Positions 47,055 to 57,348 of a stretch of DNA of 64,000 nucleotides are shown in pieces. The notes beneath the pieces are model-generated. The model was not told the DNA's origin. It worked only from the letters and a program-made list of their open reading frames with translations, and searched no databases. This stretch comes from Candidatus Thiodiazotropha endoloripes (GTDB lineage: Bacteria; Pseudomonadota; Gammaproteobacteria; Chromatiales; Chromatiaceae). Position numbers and translations under genes: made by a program. Numbering within the stretch: the first letter of the stretch is position 1; each line of letters starts with the position of its first letter. The stretch is taken from assembly GCF_001708965.1 (NCBI RefSeq), contig NZ_LVJW01000003.1, positions 682,001-746,000 on the forward strand, read 5' to 3'.

Positions 47055-47228
47055 ATGTGGCACAAAACACTCATCATCACCATCGGTTTAATGATCAGTT
47101 TTTTCTCCGCGCCCCTATGCCTGGACAGGTTCCAGATCTCTCACGAATCTCCACTGCAGATCCTGCTCTCATTGGTGGAGACTGAACAGACTAACGGGTC
47201 AGAGCTGGGAGGGAAACGGAACTCTTGA
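47055..47228 (+). CDS. Small secreted peptide, 57 residues
   Basis: This small gene encodes a peptide beginning MWHKTLIITIGLMISFFSAP, a classical signal sequence with cleavage expected near residue 20, leaving a mature part of about 35 residues with Glu-rich and Gly/Lys-rich ends. GGGGAGAGAAAGG precedes the ATG at ideal spacing, and a strong terminator follows at 47314. With its own upstream palindrome it looks like a complete monocistronic unit. No family was recognised. Confidence 0.65.
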   Translation: MWHKTLIITIGLMISFFSAPLCLDRFQISHESPLQILLSLVETEQTNGSELGGKRNS

Positions 47229-47313
47229 ATGGTTAGCCTGCGGCCAAAAAAACTGTGCCGCAACGGATGCTGAACCAGGCGATTTCTCTACTGCTCGACC
47301 TCTCATTTGGGTA

Positions 47314-47348
47314 GCACTCTCTGTCTTAGGCTGAGAGTGTTTTTTTTT
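47314..47348 (+). terminator. Terminator after the small secreted-peptide gene
   Basis: CACTCTC (47315-47321) pairs with GAGAGTG (47333-47339) and is followed by nine T residues. It also separates the unit from the convergent FAD oxidase gene. Confidence 0.85.
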
Positions 47349-47408
47349 GCCTGATGTTTATCGAGTGTGGCCTATCAGATGATCTGGGCTGCTGCGGTGC
47401 TCTCTATT

Positions 47409-48797
47409 TCAGTCTGGAAACAGAATGCCCGGATTGAGGATCTGGTGGGGGTCGAACTGCTGTTTGATGCTGCGCATCAGTTTCAGCTCCACAGGATCGA
47501 GTTCCTGATCGACAAACTGGCGTTTGACGACGCCGATGCCGTGCTCGCCGGAGAGTGTTCCACCCAATCCCAGCACCAGTTCAAACAGCGCATTCAGACA
47601 GTGCTCACCAGCGGCGAGTTGCTTCGGGTCGTCCGGGTCGAGCAGCAGGTTTACATGGATGTTGCCGTTACCCGCATGGCCGAAATTGACGATGGTGACA
47701 CCGGTCTCCTTGGAGAGGTTCTCCAGGGTCTCGATCAACTCCGGTATGCGGGAGACGGGCACCACCACATCCTCGTTGATTTTTTTAGGTGCAATATTGC
47801 GCAGTGCCGGGGAGAGGGCCTTGCGGGTCTTCCACAGTTTGGCCACTTCCTCTTTGGTCTCAGCGGTATGGATGTCGATCAATCCCTCAACGCTGGCGGC
47901 CTGGGCGACCGCAGTTACCTCGTCGGCAATGCAGTGTTCGGCGCCATCCACTTCAATCATCAGCAGTGCGCCAACCGATGAATCGAGGGCCAGATCGGAG
48001 AACTCCCTGACCATCTCCAGCGCAGATTTATCCATGAACTCAAGGGCGCAGGGGATGACCGGTTGTCCCATGATGGCAGAGACCGCTTTGGCGGCCGCAT
48101 GGATATCGCTATAGGTGGCTTGCAGGGTTCTTTTGGTCTGTGCCAATGGTGTCAGTTTGAGACGGGCTTCGGTAATGATCGCCAGGGTGCCTTCGGATCC
48201 GATAATCAACCTTGTCAGATCGTAGCCCACCACACCTTTGGTTGTATTGACGCCGGTGTAGAAGGTTTCACCGCTGCCGGTGACCCCTTTCAGGCCGAGT
48301 GTGCTCTCCCTGGGAGTGCCATATTTTACCGCCCTGGGACCGGCTGAGTTGTAGGCGAGATTCCCTCCAATGGTGCAGACAGTGGCACTGGTCGGGTCCG
48401 GTGGCCAGAAGAAGCCCTGCTGCTGGAGTGCGGTTTGCAGTTCCTTGTTGGTAACCCCGGGTTCAACCCTGGCCAGGCGGTTTTCCCGGTCGATCTCCAG
48501 GATCCGGTTCATACGCTCCAGTGAGAGAACGATGCCGCCCTGTTGTGGCACCGTGGCACCGGTTGTGCCGGTACCCTTCCCCCGGGTAACCAGCGGGATG
48601 CGATGCTGATGGCAGAGCTTGACGATGCCGGCAACCTGATCGTGCTCCCGGGCAAATACCACGGCCTCAGGCGTGGCCTGCAAACGACTGTTGTCATAAC
48701 CGTAGGGAAGGCAGTCTCCCGGGTCGGTAAAGAGATTCTCCTTGCCGACTATTTTGGAGAGCTGTTTGATCAGCTCCGCTGAGAGTTTTTCGCTCAA
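47409..48797 (-). CDS. FAD-linked oxidase of the GlcD/D-lactate dehydrogenase family
   Basis: A 462-residue flavoprotein oxidising a 2-hydroxy acid such as D-lactate or glycolate. The PCMH-type FAD domain includes VTRGKGTGTTGATVPQQGG near residue 72 and TIGGNLAYNSAGPRAVKYG near 135; the C-terminal FAD-oxidase domain includes NFGHAGNGNIHVNLL and SGEHGIGVVKRQF. The start is uncertain: a TTG at 48797 begins one base after the stop of the preceding dolP gene and fits the family's length, while upstream frames overlap dolP. No GlcE/GlcF partners are adjacent. Confidence 0.88.
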   Translation of the reverse strand: MSEKLSAELIKQLSKIVGKENLFTDPGDCLPYGYDNSRLQATPEAVVFAREHDQVAGIVKLCHQHRIPLVTRGKGTGTTGATVPQQGGIVLSLERMNRILEIDRENRLARVEPGVTNKELQTALQQQGFFWPPDPTSATVCTIGGNLAYNSAGPRAVKYGTPRESTLGLKGVTGSGETFYTGVNTTKGVVGYDLTRLIIGSEGTLAIITEARLKLTPLAQTKRTLQATYSDIHAAAKAVSAIMGQPVIPCALEFMDKSALEMVREFSDLALDSSVGALLMIEVDGAEHCIADEVTAVAQAASVEGLIDIHTAETKEEVAKLWKTRKALSPALRNIAPKKINEDVVVPVSRIPELIETLENLSKETGVTIVNFGHAGNGNIHVNLLLDPDDPKQLAAGEHCLNALFELVLGLGGTLSGEHGIGVVKRQFVDQELDPVELKLMRSIKQQFDPHQILNPGILFPD

Positions 48798-48798
48798 T

Positions 48799-49380
48799 TC
48801 AGATGTACTCGAAGACCCGCACGACCCGTCGTACACCACTGATATGACGCACCACCTCGGTAACCGCGTCACCCTCCTGTTTGGTGATCAAACCGAGCAG
48901 AAACACGGTTCCCCGTTCGGTGACCACTTTGACTCTGAGTGGATCGAAACCGGGTATGTCGATGCTTGAGAGTTTCAGTTTGACCTCGGAAGTCAGGGCT
49001 ACATCACGGCTGTCCTCGCCAATCGAGGAGGCACTGCCGATCTCGATTTCATTGACCACCCGGCGTACCCGTTCCACACCGGTGACCAGTTGCTCCGCCT
49101 TGCGTCGCAGGTTTTCATTGGCCGCCTGTCCGGTGAGCAGTACCACCATGTTGTAGCTGGTGACGGAAATATTGGTATGTTCTTTGATCTTTGGATCTTT
49201 CTTCAACACATCGTAGGCCTTGAGCTCAATGCTCTGGTCCTCGACGATCACGCCGGTAGTGCGTCTGTCGTGGATGATGGTTGCAGTGGCCGCTGCACCG
49301 CCGACAATCGCTGCGGCACATCCCTGCAGGGTGAGCGCAGCGAGAAGGATGTAGAGCGTGGGTGAGAATTTTATCTGCAT
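48799..49380 (-). CDS. dolP: BON-domain outer-membrane lipoprotein DolP (YraP)
   Basis: A 193-residue lipoprotein that supports outer-membrane integrity and BAM function in E. coli. The signal ends in the lipobox LTLQGC (Cys at residue 21). Two BON domains follow, about residues 45-110 and 115-190. The ATG at 49380 has GAGGAAG upstream; the longer frame to 49467 would bury the signal and is rejected. It follows diaA as in the classic yraL-lpoA-yraN-diaA-dolP order. Confidence 0.92.
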   Translation of the reverse strand: MQIKFSPTLYILLAALTLQGCAAAIVGGAAATATIIHDRRTTGVIVEDQSIELKAYDVLKKDPKIKEHTNISVTSYNMVVLLTGQAANENLRRKAEQLVTGVERVRRVVNEIEIGSASSIGEDSRDVALTSEVKLKLSSIDIPGFDPLRVKVVTERGTVFLLGLITKQEGDAVTEVVRHISGVRRVVRVFEYI

Positions 49381-49463
49381 GAGCTTCCTCTTATGGTTAT
49401 CTGTCTTAGGGATCCGTTTAATTTGCTCGTTATATCGGATGAAAAAACTGATAGGCGGTACCA

Positions 49464-50359
<896 letters not shown>

Positions 50360-50716
50360 TCAACTCTGAATGGCATCCTTGATCCAGGTGGTCCGGTTGT
50401 TAGCGGAACCGTTGATCGCCACCACATCGAACCGGCAGGCCTGGTCGATGCGGTTTTTTTGCAGATAGAGATTGGCGGCAGCCAACAGCTTGCGCTGTTT
50501 GCTTGGGGTGATGCTCTCCAGCGCGGAACCGTAATCGTCCGTTTGACGGTAGCGGACCTCAACGAATACAAGGGTGCGCTTTTCACGCATGATCAGATCG
50601 ATCTCTCCCACTTTACAGCGGAAGTTACGGGTAACCAGATTGAGACCGCGACGACTCAGGTAGTCGACGGCCAGCTGCTCTGCGGCTTCTCCCTGCTGCA
50701 GATGGTCGGCTTTCAT
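50360..50716 (-). CDS. yraN: UPF0102 endonuclease-like protein YraN
   Basis: A 118-residue protein of the YraN/UPF0102 family with a restriction-endonuclease-like fold. The core motifs GEIDLIMREKRTLVFVEVR (residues 37-55) and the later ALESITPSKQRKL are intact. Biological role is poorly known; a nucleic-acid processing function is suspected. Its start overlaps the lpoA stop by 4 bp. Confidence 0.93.
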   Translation of the reverse strand: MKADHLQQGEAAEQLAVDYLSRRGLNLVTRNFRCKVGEIDLIMREKRTLVFVEVRYRQTDDYGSALESITPSKQRKLLAAANLYLQKNRIDQACRFDVVAINGSANNRTTWIKDAIQS

Positions 50717-52734
50717 CGTCTGCCGGCTGGCTCAGAGAGATCGTGATCCGATACCGGCGGCAGTTCGGCTTCGACTGCTTCGGATCTACCGGTTTCCACA
50801 TCGATGCCCAGTTCATCAATACTGTTCATGTCATTGAAGGTTTGGGTATTGTGTGGCATCTCAATGCGAGGTGCATAACCGATGATACTCGCCTTACCCT
50901 TTTCCATATCGGCCCAGGCCAATAACCGGTGCATGCGGTTCTGTGCATCCAGATAGATGGTGCCGCTCTTGCCGTTGTAGAGTCTGCCCGGCTGCTGCTG
51001 CATGGCCTGTAGTTGGGAGAGCAGGTTGTAGCTGTCGATCCCCATGGCATAGAGTCTGGCATAGCGACCCTTTACCCCGGGCATGAACCGCTCGAGACTT
51101 TTGCGCGACAGGGCACCTCCGTGATTGTCTTCAAGCAACCAGGGGGTGTCGACAAAACTGATCTTGCCCAGATCCCGGTCCAGCTCGGCCTGTTCGATCC
51201 CGGAGTAGATGTGGGAAGTGGATAGAATCGGCAGGTTGCCGGCTCGGAAAAACTTCAGCTGCGGACGGATCTGTCTCGCCTTTTGCGGACGGGCTGCGAG
51301 AAAAATGAAATCCGCGTCCTGGCGTGTGCGGGGTTCAGCCTCAACTCTTTGTCCCATCAATCGGGTCAGTGAGCGTATCCGAGCCTCGCTCTCATTGATA
51401 TTCAGCAGCATTCGGATCGGTACCGAGAAATCGTTCTCCTTGGGCAGATAGGTTTGGCTCTCCATGATTTCGCCACCCAGAGTCAGCCAGCGATTGCGAA
51501 AGCTGTTGGCCAGACGGTCTCCCCAGTTACCCTGGGGAGTCAGGATCAGGGCTGTTCTATGGCCTTCCAGCCAGGCGCGTTCGGCGACCTGTTCCGCCTC
51601 ATCCTCCGGGGCCAGGCCAAACTGGAACAGGTTGGGATTGGTCTCATAGAACTCGTCCTCCACCTGGTTGAGCGCCAGGACCGGGATGTCGAGCAGCTCC
51701 AGGTTGGAGATCATCTTCACCGAATCCTTGTTCAACGGGCCGACAATCATCTGTGCGCCGTTGAGGATCGCCTGCTGATAGATGCTCAGGGTGCTCTGTA
51801 ACTCACTGCTGTCGTAAAACTGCAGTTTGGGGCGATATTGGGGAGGCTGTTGATACCAGGCTGCCATCAGTCCATCCCTGACCGCCGCTGCAACTTTGGC
51901 GTAGGGACCGCTGCGGGGCAGCATGACGGCAATATGGTCATCGGGACTGAGTCCCTGCAGCTCAAGCAGGCCAGCCATCATTGTCTGCATCGCCGGGTGG
52001 TCGGGGAAGCGCTGCCGCCACTCCGCCAGACTGCTGCTCAGCTCCTCCGGATCCGCTGTCTGGGATTTGATGACTTTTGCCAGTTCCATCCAGCCGATCA
52101 GGGTGGATGGGGGCTGGGGCTGCAACAGGGTCAGTGCGGTATCGGTCATGGTGGTCAGGGTCTGCACCAGCAGCTCCTGGATGACCAGGCGTTGATCCGG
52201 ATCCTCCTCCATCAGCAGATCGAGTACATCAAGTTCCCGTGCGCTCTCCAGCAGGTTTCCTGATAGACGGAAGATCTCCGCCATATTGCGATGGTAGTGC
52301 TGACGCAGCGCCAACGGTGCGTCCGGCCCCGGCTCCGGCTGCATCAGATCCAATGCCTGGTCGATGTCACCCTGCAATACCGCCAGTTCGGTTCGCAACA
52401 TCCTCAGTTTCAGGTTGAAATCGAGATCTGTTTCAGATGGTTGGATCAGCTTGACCAGTGCCAGGCTCCGCTCCTGCTCGCCCGCTCTCAGCCAATATTC
52501 AACCGCTTCCAGCAACAGCTGCTCGCGAAACGGGGATTCAGACTCCATGGCGTAGGTTTCAACAATCATCGCCGCCGTGGCGTAATCCTCATCTTCAAGC
52601 AACGAGGTGACCTGCAGTCGGAGTTCTGGCGACATCTGCGGGGCAGGCTGGGACTCTTTGGTGACTGTGGTACAACCCTGCTGAAACAACAGGACAAAGA
52701 TCGATAACAGGGCAATATGGCGGATGATGTGCAT
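50713..52734 (-). CDS. lpoA: Penicillin-binding protein activator LpoA
   Basis: A 673-residue outer-membrane lipoprotein that reaches through the periplasm to activate PBP1A in peptidoglycan synthesis. The lipobox is LFQQGC with Cys at residue 21. The N-terminal half (about 30-260) is helical and TPR-like; the C-terminal half (about 265-600) is a periplasmic-binding-protein fold beginning IAVMLPRSGPYAKVAAAVRDG. The acidic tail after residue 620 is variable. It is divergent from rsmI and overlaps yraN. Confidence 0.93.
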   Translation of the reverse strand: MHIIRHIALLSIFVLLFQQGCTTVTKESQPAPQMSPELRLQVTSLLEDEDYATAAMIVETYAMESESPFREQLLLEAVEYWLRAGEQERSLALVKLIQPSETDLDFNLKLRMLRTELAVLQGDIDQALDLMQPEPGPDAPLALRQHYHRNMAEIFRLSGNLLESARELDVLDLLMEEDPDQRLVIQELLVQTLTTMTDTALTLLQPQPPSTLIGWMELAKVIKSQTADPEELSSSLAEWRQRFPDHPAMQTMMAGLLELQGLSPDDHIAVMLPRSGPYAKVAAAVRDGLMAAWYQQPPQYRPKLQFYDSSELQSTLSIYQQAILNGAQMIVGPLNKDSVKMISNLELLDIPVLALNQVEDEFYETNPNLFQFGLAPEDEAEQVAERAWLEGHRTALILTPQGNWGDRLANSFRNRWLTLGGEIMESQTYLPKENDFSVPIRMLLNINESEARIRSLTRLMGQRVEAEPRTRQDADFIFLAARPQKARQIRPQLKFFRAGNLPILSTSHIYSGIEQAELDRDLGKISFVDTPWLLEDNHGGALSRKSLERFMPGVKGRYARLYAMGIDSYNLLSQLQAMQQQPGRLYNGKSGTIYLDAQNRMHRLLAWADMEKGKASIIGYAPRIEMPHNTQTFNDMNSIDELGIDVETGRSEAVEAELPPVSDHDLSEPAGRR

Positions 52735-52869
52735 AACTCAGTATCTGTAGCGGGATCCAGTATAATCAACCCGGCAACATAATCGATTGCCAACAGGGCT
52801 TCAACAATGGTGTTCATCCGAACAGCGCATGACTGCCAGGATTGACCATCGAAATCAGTAACTTATATT

Positions 52870-52890
52870 AGACACTACCTAGCAGTGTCT
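52870..52890 (+). promoter_or_regulatory. Hairpin in the rsmI leader
   Basis: AGACACT (52870-52876) and AGTGTCT (52884-52890) form a 7-bp stem about 18 bp before the rsmI GTG. A TATATT just upstream (52864-52869) could be a -10 box. Confidence 0.35.
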
Positions 52891-52907
52891 GTGAAACGGG
52901 AATATCT

Positions 52908-53750
52908 GTGTCTAAGGGCGTACTTTACGTTGTCGCAACACCAATCGGCAATCTTGATGACCTGACCCCCAGAGCGGTCGAAATTCTCAAGCAGGTCGAT
53001 TTCATCGCCGCCGAGGATACCAGGCATACCCGCCCTCTGTTGCGCCATTATGCCATCGATACCCCGATGCGTTCGCTGCACCAGTTCAATGAACGGGCAA
53101 AAATGGAGACCCTGCTGGCTGAGCTCGATCAGGGCTCCTCGATCGCCCTGGTATCAGATGCGGGTACGCCACTGATCAGCGATCCCGGTTTCCCCCTGGT
53201 CAGGGGTTACGCCGCTGTCGGGGGTGAGATTGTGCCGATTCCAGGTGCCAGCGCGCTGGCTTGCGCTCTCTCGGCAGCCGGCCTGCCCACCGACCGGTTT
53301 CTGTTCGCCGGTTTTCCACCCCGCAGCCGCTCCCAGCGGCAGAAGTGGTTGCAGGATCTCACAACTGAGCGGGCGACACTGGTCTTTTACGAGGCAAGTC
53401 ACCGGGTGGTGGAGAGCCTGGAAGATATGAGTGCCAGCTTCGGCAGCGAGCGGGACGCTGTGATTGCCCGAGAGATGACAAAGACCTATGAAACCTTCCT
53501 CAGGGGGAATCTTGAATCTCTGCTGCAGATTCTGCAGCAAGATGAGGATCAGCGGAAAGGTGAGTTTGTCATTCTGATCGAAGGCTCGACTGTTGTATCT
53601 CAGACACGAGTGGAAGTGGATGTGGAGCAGATGCTGATCACACTCCTGGCGGAACTACCGCTCAAACAGGCTGTTTCCCTGGCTTCGAAGGTCACCGGCA
53701 TAAAGAAAAATAAGCTATATAATCAAGCGCTTGAGTTGTCTCGCACCTAA
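52908..53750 (+). CDS. rsmI: 16S rRNA 2'-O-ribose C1402 methyltransferase RsmI
   Basis: A 280-residue SAM-dependent tetrapyrrole-methylase-fold enzyme that methylates the ribose of C1402 in 16S rRNA. N-terminal GVLYVVATPIGNLDDLTPRA, VDFIAAEDTRHTRPLL, ALVSDAGTPLISDPGFPLV and FAGFPPRSRSQRQKWL are all classic. The start is GTG at 52908. As in other gammaproteobacteria it is divergent from lpoA. Confidence 0.97.
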   Translation: MSKGVLYVVATPIGNLDDLTPRAVEILKQVDFIAAEDTRHTRPLLRHYAIDTPMRSLHQFNERAKMETLLAELDQGSSIALVSDAGTPLISDPGFPLVRGYAAVGGEIVPIPGASALACALSAAGLPTDRFLFAGFPPRSRSQRQKWLQDLTTERATLVFYEASHRVVESLEDMSASFGSERDAVIAREMTKTYETFLRGNLESLLQILQQDEDQRKGEFVILIEGSTVVSQTRVEVDVEQMLITLLAELPLKQAVSLASKVTGIKKNKLYNQALELSRT

Positions 53751-53825
53751 GTTGTGAATTGTTACCATTAATTTGTGAGCAATTTGGACGATAATGAGTC
53801 TAACAAGTTGTTTCATTTGTACGAC

Positions 53826-54434
53826 ATGATGCGCGGACCACAATTTCTAACAATCTGGCTACTGATTTTCGGTAGTACATCCAGTCTGGCGGCAGAGAGT
53901 GAGCTTGAGTTCACTCCCTTTGTCGGCTATCGCTTCGGCGGTACCCTGGATGATGAGCGGACTGGTCGCAGTTGGGATTTTGATGAAGCTTCGGATTGGG
54001 GATTCACCCTGAGTCAGCCGGCATCTGAAACAACCCGTTATGAGTTTCTCTACAGCCATCAGGATACCTCCCTGGCGGACACCACCGACCCGAACAATGC
54101 CTTCGATCTTGATGTGCACTACTTTCACATGGGTGGCACCGTGGACGTCTATCAGGATCGTTTCACCCCCTATTTCTCAGGTGGGCTGGGTATGACCTAT
54201 CTGCATCCCGGGCAGGCAGGCTATGAGAACAAGACCCGCTTCTCCCTGAGTGTTGGCGGTGGTCTCAAATGGTACCCGACCGAGCGTTTGGGAATTCGTT
54301 TTGAGATGCGTGGTTACAGTACCCTGGTCAACTCCAACAGCAGCCTTTTCTGTGATAGTGGCTGCGAACTGCAGATCAGCGGCGATGCCTTTCCTCAGTT
54401 CGAAACCAATCTGGGTCTGATTTTTCGTTTCTGA
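53826..54434 (+). CDS. Outer-membrane beta-barrel protein
   Basis: A 202-residue exported protein with a signal peptide (FLTIWLLIFGSTSSLAAES) and an eight-stranded barrel pattern: alternating aromatics, Gly/Asp turns and a C-terminal phenylalanine (TNLGLIFRF) that is the barrel-assembly signal. It resembles OmpW/OmpA-like small barrels. A pair of cysteines (FCDSGCEL) lies in a late loop. The start at 53826 is chosen over a GTG at 53775 that would lengthen the n-region. No clear operon partner. Confidence 0.8.
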   Translation: MMRGPQFLTIWLLIFGSTSSLAAESELEFTPFVGYRFGGTLDDERTGRSWDFDEASDWGFTLSQPASETTRYEFLYSHQDTSLADTTDPNNAFDLDVHYFHMGGTVDVYQDRFTPYFSGGLGMTYLHPGQAGYENKTRFSLSVGGGLKWYPTERLGIRFEMRGYSTLVNSNSSLFCDSGCELQISGDAFPQFETNLGLIFRF

Positions 54435-54573
54435 TCAACCGTTGTTGGTTGCCCAATAGATTCCAATCCTTCCGTTGAGTCTGCCCTGGAGCCTGTTGCG
54501 GTTTTCAGATTCCAGAATCATCAGCGGTGCTTGACGTTCATTCGCGGCTAACGGTGATCTGCTGTCAACAACA

Positions 54574-54599
54574 ACCGGGGCTCTGAAAAGAGCCCCGGT
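54574..54599. terminator. Bidirectional hairpin between the barrel gene and hsp20
   Basis: ACCGGGGCTCT (54574-54584) and AGAGCCCCGGT (54589-54599) form a perfect 11-bp stem closed by a GAAA tetraloop, 9 bp after the hsp20 stop. It lacks a long T-run but should end or protect the hsp20 message. Confidence 0.75.
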
Positions 54600-54607
54600 A
54601 GCAGAAG

Positions 54608-55051
54608 TTAGTGGGTCACCTCGATCCGTTTTGGTGTTTTATCTTCCGTCTTTGGGATGGTGATTTCGATGACGCCGTCTTTACCGGTTGCCTGTACCGC
54701 TTCGGCATCGGTATTTTCCGGCAGTGAGAAACGGCGATAGAAGATACCGTGGGAACGTTCCACCCGCCTGAAGTTATCCCGCTCCTCAGTCTCTTCGAAC
54801 TTACGCTCGCCGCGGATGCTCAAGACACCATTTTCCATGGTGATTTCGATATCTTCCGGTTTTACGCCTGGGATATCGGCACGGATCAGGAAGTGATCCG
54901 TCTCTTCTTTGATATCAACAGCGGGTACCCAGTCACCGCCTACCAGGTGGGAGGTTTCCTCATCCCGATGTGGTTGAGTATGGAACATCCGGTCCATTTC
55001 CTGACGCCACTCTTCAAGGGAACGCCAGGGGTCATAACGTGTGATATTCAT
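54608..55051 (-). CDS. Small heat-shock protein Hsp20
   Basis: A 147-residue alpha-crystallin-type chaperone that holds unfolding proteins in the cytoplasm. The N-terminus MNITRYDPWRSLEEWRQEMD is typical, the crystallin domain spans about residues 42-135 with GVLSIRGERKFE, and a C-terminal extension follows. AAGGAGGT precedes the ATG at 5-nt spacing. A sigma32-type promoter and a possible RNA thermometer lie upstream. Confidence 0.96.
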   Translation of the reverse strand: MNITRYDPWRSLEEWRQEMDRMFHTQPHRDEETSHLVGGDWVPAVDIKEETDHFLIRADIPGVKPEDIEITMENGVLSIRGERKFEETEERDNFRRVERSHGIFYRRFSLPENTDAEAVQATGKDGVIEITIPKTEDKTPKRIEVTH

Positions 55052-55056
55052 GACGT

Positions 55057-55087
55057 ACCTCCTTTCGTAAGGTGCTTCCTAAGAGGT
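55057..55087 (-). promoter_or_regulatory. Candidate RNA thermometer covering the hsp20 ribosome site
   Basis: In the mRNA, ACCUCUU (55087 to 55081) can pair with the Shine-Dalgarno AAGGAGGU (55064 to 55057) through seven pairs, one of them G-U, around a 16-nt loop. Such weak closure over the ribosome site is how heat-shock thermometers work. Confidence 0.5.
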
Positions 55088-55123
55088 GAAATTCGTAAAT
55101 ATTACGACTCGCCCCTACTTTGA

Positions 55124-55152
55124 ATATGGTTCTGTTTGGGCGCTTTTTCAAG
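55124..55152 (-). promoter_or_regulatory. Sigma32-type promoter of hsp20
   Basis: On the minus strand CTTGAA (55152-55147) and AACCATAT (55131-55124) are 15 bp apart. They match the heat-shock consensus CTTGAAA and CCCCATNT. Confidence 0.7.
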
Positions 55153-55221
55153 CCCCGAAAAGGGCAATTTTCGGGTTTGGGAAATTGTTTCCAACTATCT
55201 GAAATAAAAGGGATAAAAAAG

Positions 55222-57348
55222 CTATTTTGAGCGGCTGTTACGGGCTCTTTTTGGGCTGCTGCCGCGCTTTTGTCTGCGCTGTTTGATCGGGGCTCTGGCG
55301 GCTTGATTCCGGCCTTTGGGGGATGGCTGTTTTTGTCTGCCATCGGCCGTGGGCTGCCAGCTCGGTACCAGATGTTTTTTGCCGTTACCAATCAGGTCGC
55401 TGCGCCCCATACGGGCTAACGCATCACGCAGCATGGGCCAGTTTTTCGGGTCGTGGTAGCGTAAAAAGGCCTTATGCAGGCGTCGCTGCTTCAATCCCCT
55501 GACCACACTCACATTGGCCCGGCCCGGGCCGATCTTCCTAAGCGGATTTCTGCCGGTGTGATACATCGCCGAGGCGATGGCCAGCGGGGTCGGCAGGAAG
55601 GCCTGTACCTGATCAGGACGAAAGTTGTTGCGTTTCAACCAGAGTGCCAGGTTGAGCATATCCTTGTCACTGGTGCCAGGATGGGCGGCGATGAAGTAGG
55701 GGATCAGATACTGTTCTTTGCCCGCTTCCGCCGAGTATTTGTCGAACAGCCTCTTGAACTGTTCATAACTCTCAATCCCAGGTTTCATCATTTTATCGAG
55801 GGGGGAGGCTTCGGTGTGTTCCGGTGCGATCTTCAGATAGCCCCCCACATGGTGGGTGACCAGCTCCCGGATATATTCGGGGGAGCGAATCGCCAGGTCG
55901 TAGCGCAGGCCGGAGGCGATGAAGATACGCTTGATGCCGGGCAGTTTGCGGCTGCGCCGATAGAGATTGATCAGCGGTTTGTGATCGGTATTGAGATTCG
56001 GGCAGATACCGGGAAAGACACAGGAGAGCCGACGGCAGGCGGACTCGATCGTCTTATCCTTGCAGGCCAGTCGGTACATGTTGGCGGTCGGGCCGCCCAG
56101 GTCGGAGATGTTGCCGGTGAAGCCCGGTACCTGGTCGCGGATCGTCTCCACCTCGCGGATGATCGAATCCTCCGAGCGGCTCTGAATGATGCGCCCCTCA
56201 TGCTCGGTGATCGAGCAGAAGGTGCAGCCACCGAAACAGCCGCGCATGATGTTGACCGAGTGGCGGATCATCTCCCAGGCCGGATTGCGCGCCTCCCCGT
56301 AGGACGGGTGGGGGGTTCTGCTGTAGGGGAGTTCATAGACCCGGTCCAGCTCCTCCGTGGTCAGGGGGATGGGAGGCGGATTGAGCCAGACATCCCGTTT
56401 GCCGTGCTGCTGTACCAGCGCACGGGCGTTACCCGGATTGGTCTCCAGGTGGAACACCCGGGAGGCGTGGGCATAGATGATCTCATCCTCCACCACCTGA
56501 TCGTAGGAGGGGAGGCGAACCACACTGAGCGCCCGGTCGAGTCGGCTGGGTCGGTTGTGGGGTGTGAATCGGATCGCCTGCTTACAGTCGGGTTGATGCT
56601 GGTAGGGGTCTTTGTGGACCGCCTTGGCGCCCGGGGTATCCAGCTTGGTGGAGTCGATCTCGAACCACGCTTCGGGTATCCCCTGGCTCATATACCCGGT
56701 GCCGCGGATATCCCGGATCTGATCGATCTTCTCACCTTTCGCCATCCGGTGTGCGACCTCCACGATGGCCCGTTCCGCATTACCGAAGATCAGCAGATCC
56801 GCCTTCGAATCGGGCAGAATGGAGCGGCGCACCTTGTCTGACCAGTAGTCGTAGTGGGCAATCCGCCGCAGACTCGCCTCGATGCCGCCAATGATGACAG
56901 GAATCCCTTTAAAGGCCTCCCGGGCGCGCTGGGCATAGACGATCACGGAGCGATCAGGACGTTTGCCTGCCTCCCCATCGGGAGTATAGGCATCGTCACT
57001 GCGGATACGGCGATCCGAGGTATAGCGGTTGACCATCGAATCCATATTGCCGGCGGTGATGCCGAAAAACAGGTTGGGGCGTCCTAATTCTCTGAAAGCA
57101 TCCGCATGGCTCCAGTCCGGCTGGGCAATGATGCCGACCCGAAAGCCCTGCGCCTCCAGCAGTCGTCCGATCAGCGCCATGCCGAAACTGGGATGGTCCA
57201 CATAGGCATCGCCGGTCACCAGAATCACATCGCAACTGTCCCAGCCCAGGTCGTCCATCTCCTCCCGGCTCATCGGCAGGACAGGGGAGACACCAAAGCG
57301 GGCGGCCCAGTAGGGTCGGTAGGAGAAGATGTTGGCAGGCTGAGTCAT
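55222..57348 (-). CDS. ygiQ: YgiQ-family radical SAM protein
   Basis: A 708-residue cytoplasmic radical SAM protein of the UPF0313/YgiQ family, function unknown. The 4Fe-4S motif is CFGGCTFC (C-x3-C-x2-C) near residue 376 in [19 protein letters not shown]. The N-terminal region [16 protein letters not shown] is a B12-binding-like part. The C-terminus is a basic, disordered tail. It stands alone after the hsp20 promoter. Confidence 0.93.
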   Translation of the reverse strand: MTQPANIFSYRPYWAARFGVSPVLPMSREEMDDLGWDSCDVILVTGDAYVDHPSFGMALIGRLLEAQGFRVGIIAQPDWSHADAFRELGRPNLFFGITAGNMDSMVNRYTSDRRIRSDDAYTPDGEAGKRPDRSVIVYAQRAREAFKGIPVIIGGIEASLRRIAHYDYWSDKVRRSILPDSKADLLIFGNAERAIVEVAHRMAKGEKIDQIRDIRGTGYMSQGIPEAWFEIDSTKLDTPGAKAVHKDPYQHQPDCKQAIRFTPHNRPSRLDRALSVVRLPSYDQVVEDEIIYAHASRVFHLETNPGNARALVQQHGKRDVWLNPPPIPLTTEELDRVYELPYSRTPHPSYGEARNPAWEMIRHSVNIMRGCFGGCTFCSITEHEGRIIQSRSEDSIIREVETIRDQVPGFTGNISDLGGPTANMYRLACKDKTIESACRRLSCVFPGICPNLNTDHKPLINLYRRSRKLPGIKRIFIASGLRYDLAIRSPEYIRELVTHHVGGYLKIAPEHTEASPLDKMMKPGIESYEQFKRLFDKYSAEAGKEQYLIPYFIAAHPGTSDKDMLNLALWLKRNNFRPDQVQAFLPTPLAIASAMYHTGRNPLRKIGPGRANVSVVRGLKQRRLHKAFLRYHDPKNWPMLRDALARMGRSDLIGNGKKHLVPSWQPTADGRQKQPSPKGRNQAARAPIKQRRQKRGSSPKRARNSRSK

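Noticed and set aside
55474-56841. 455-codon plus-strand frame opposite ygiQ
   Set aside because: Long only because of GC-rich codon bias of ygiQ; no family features.
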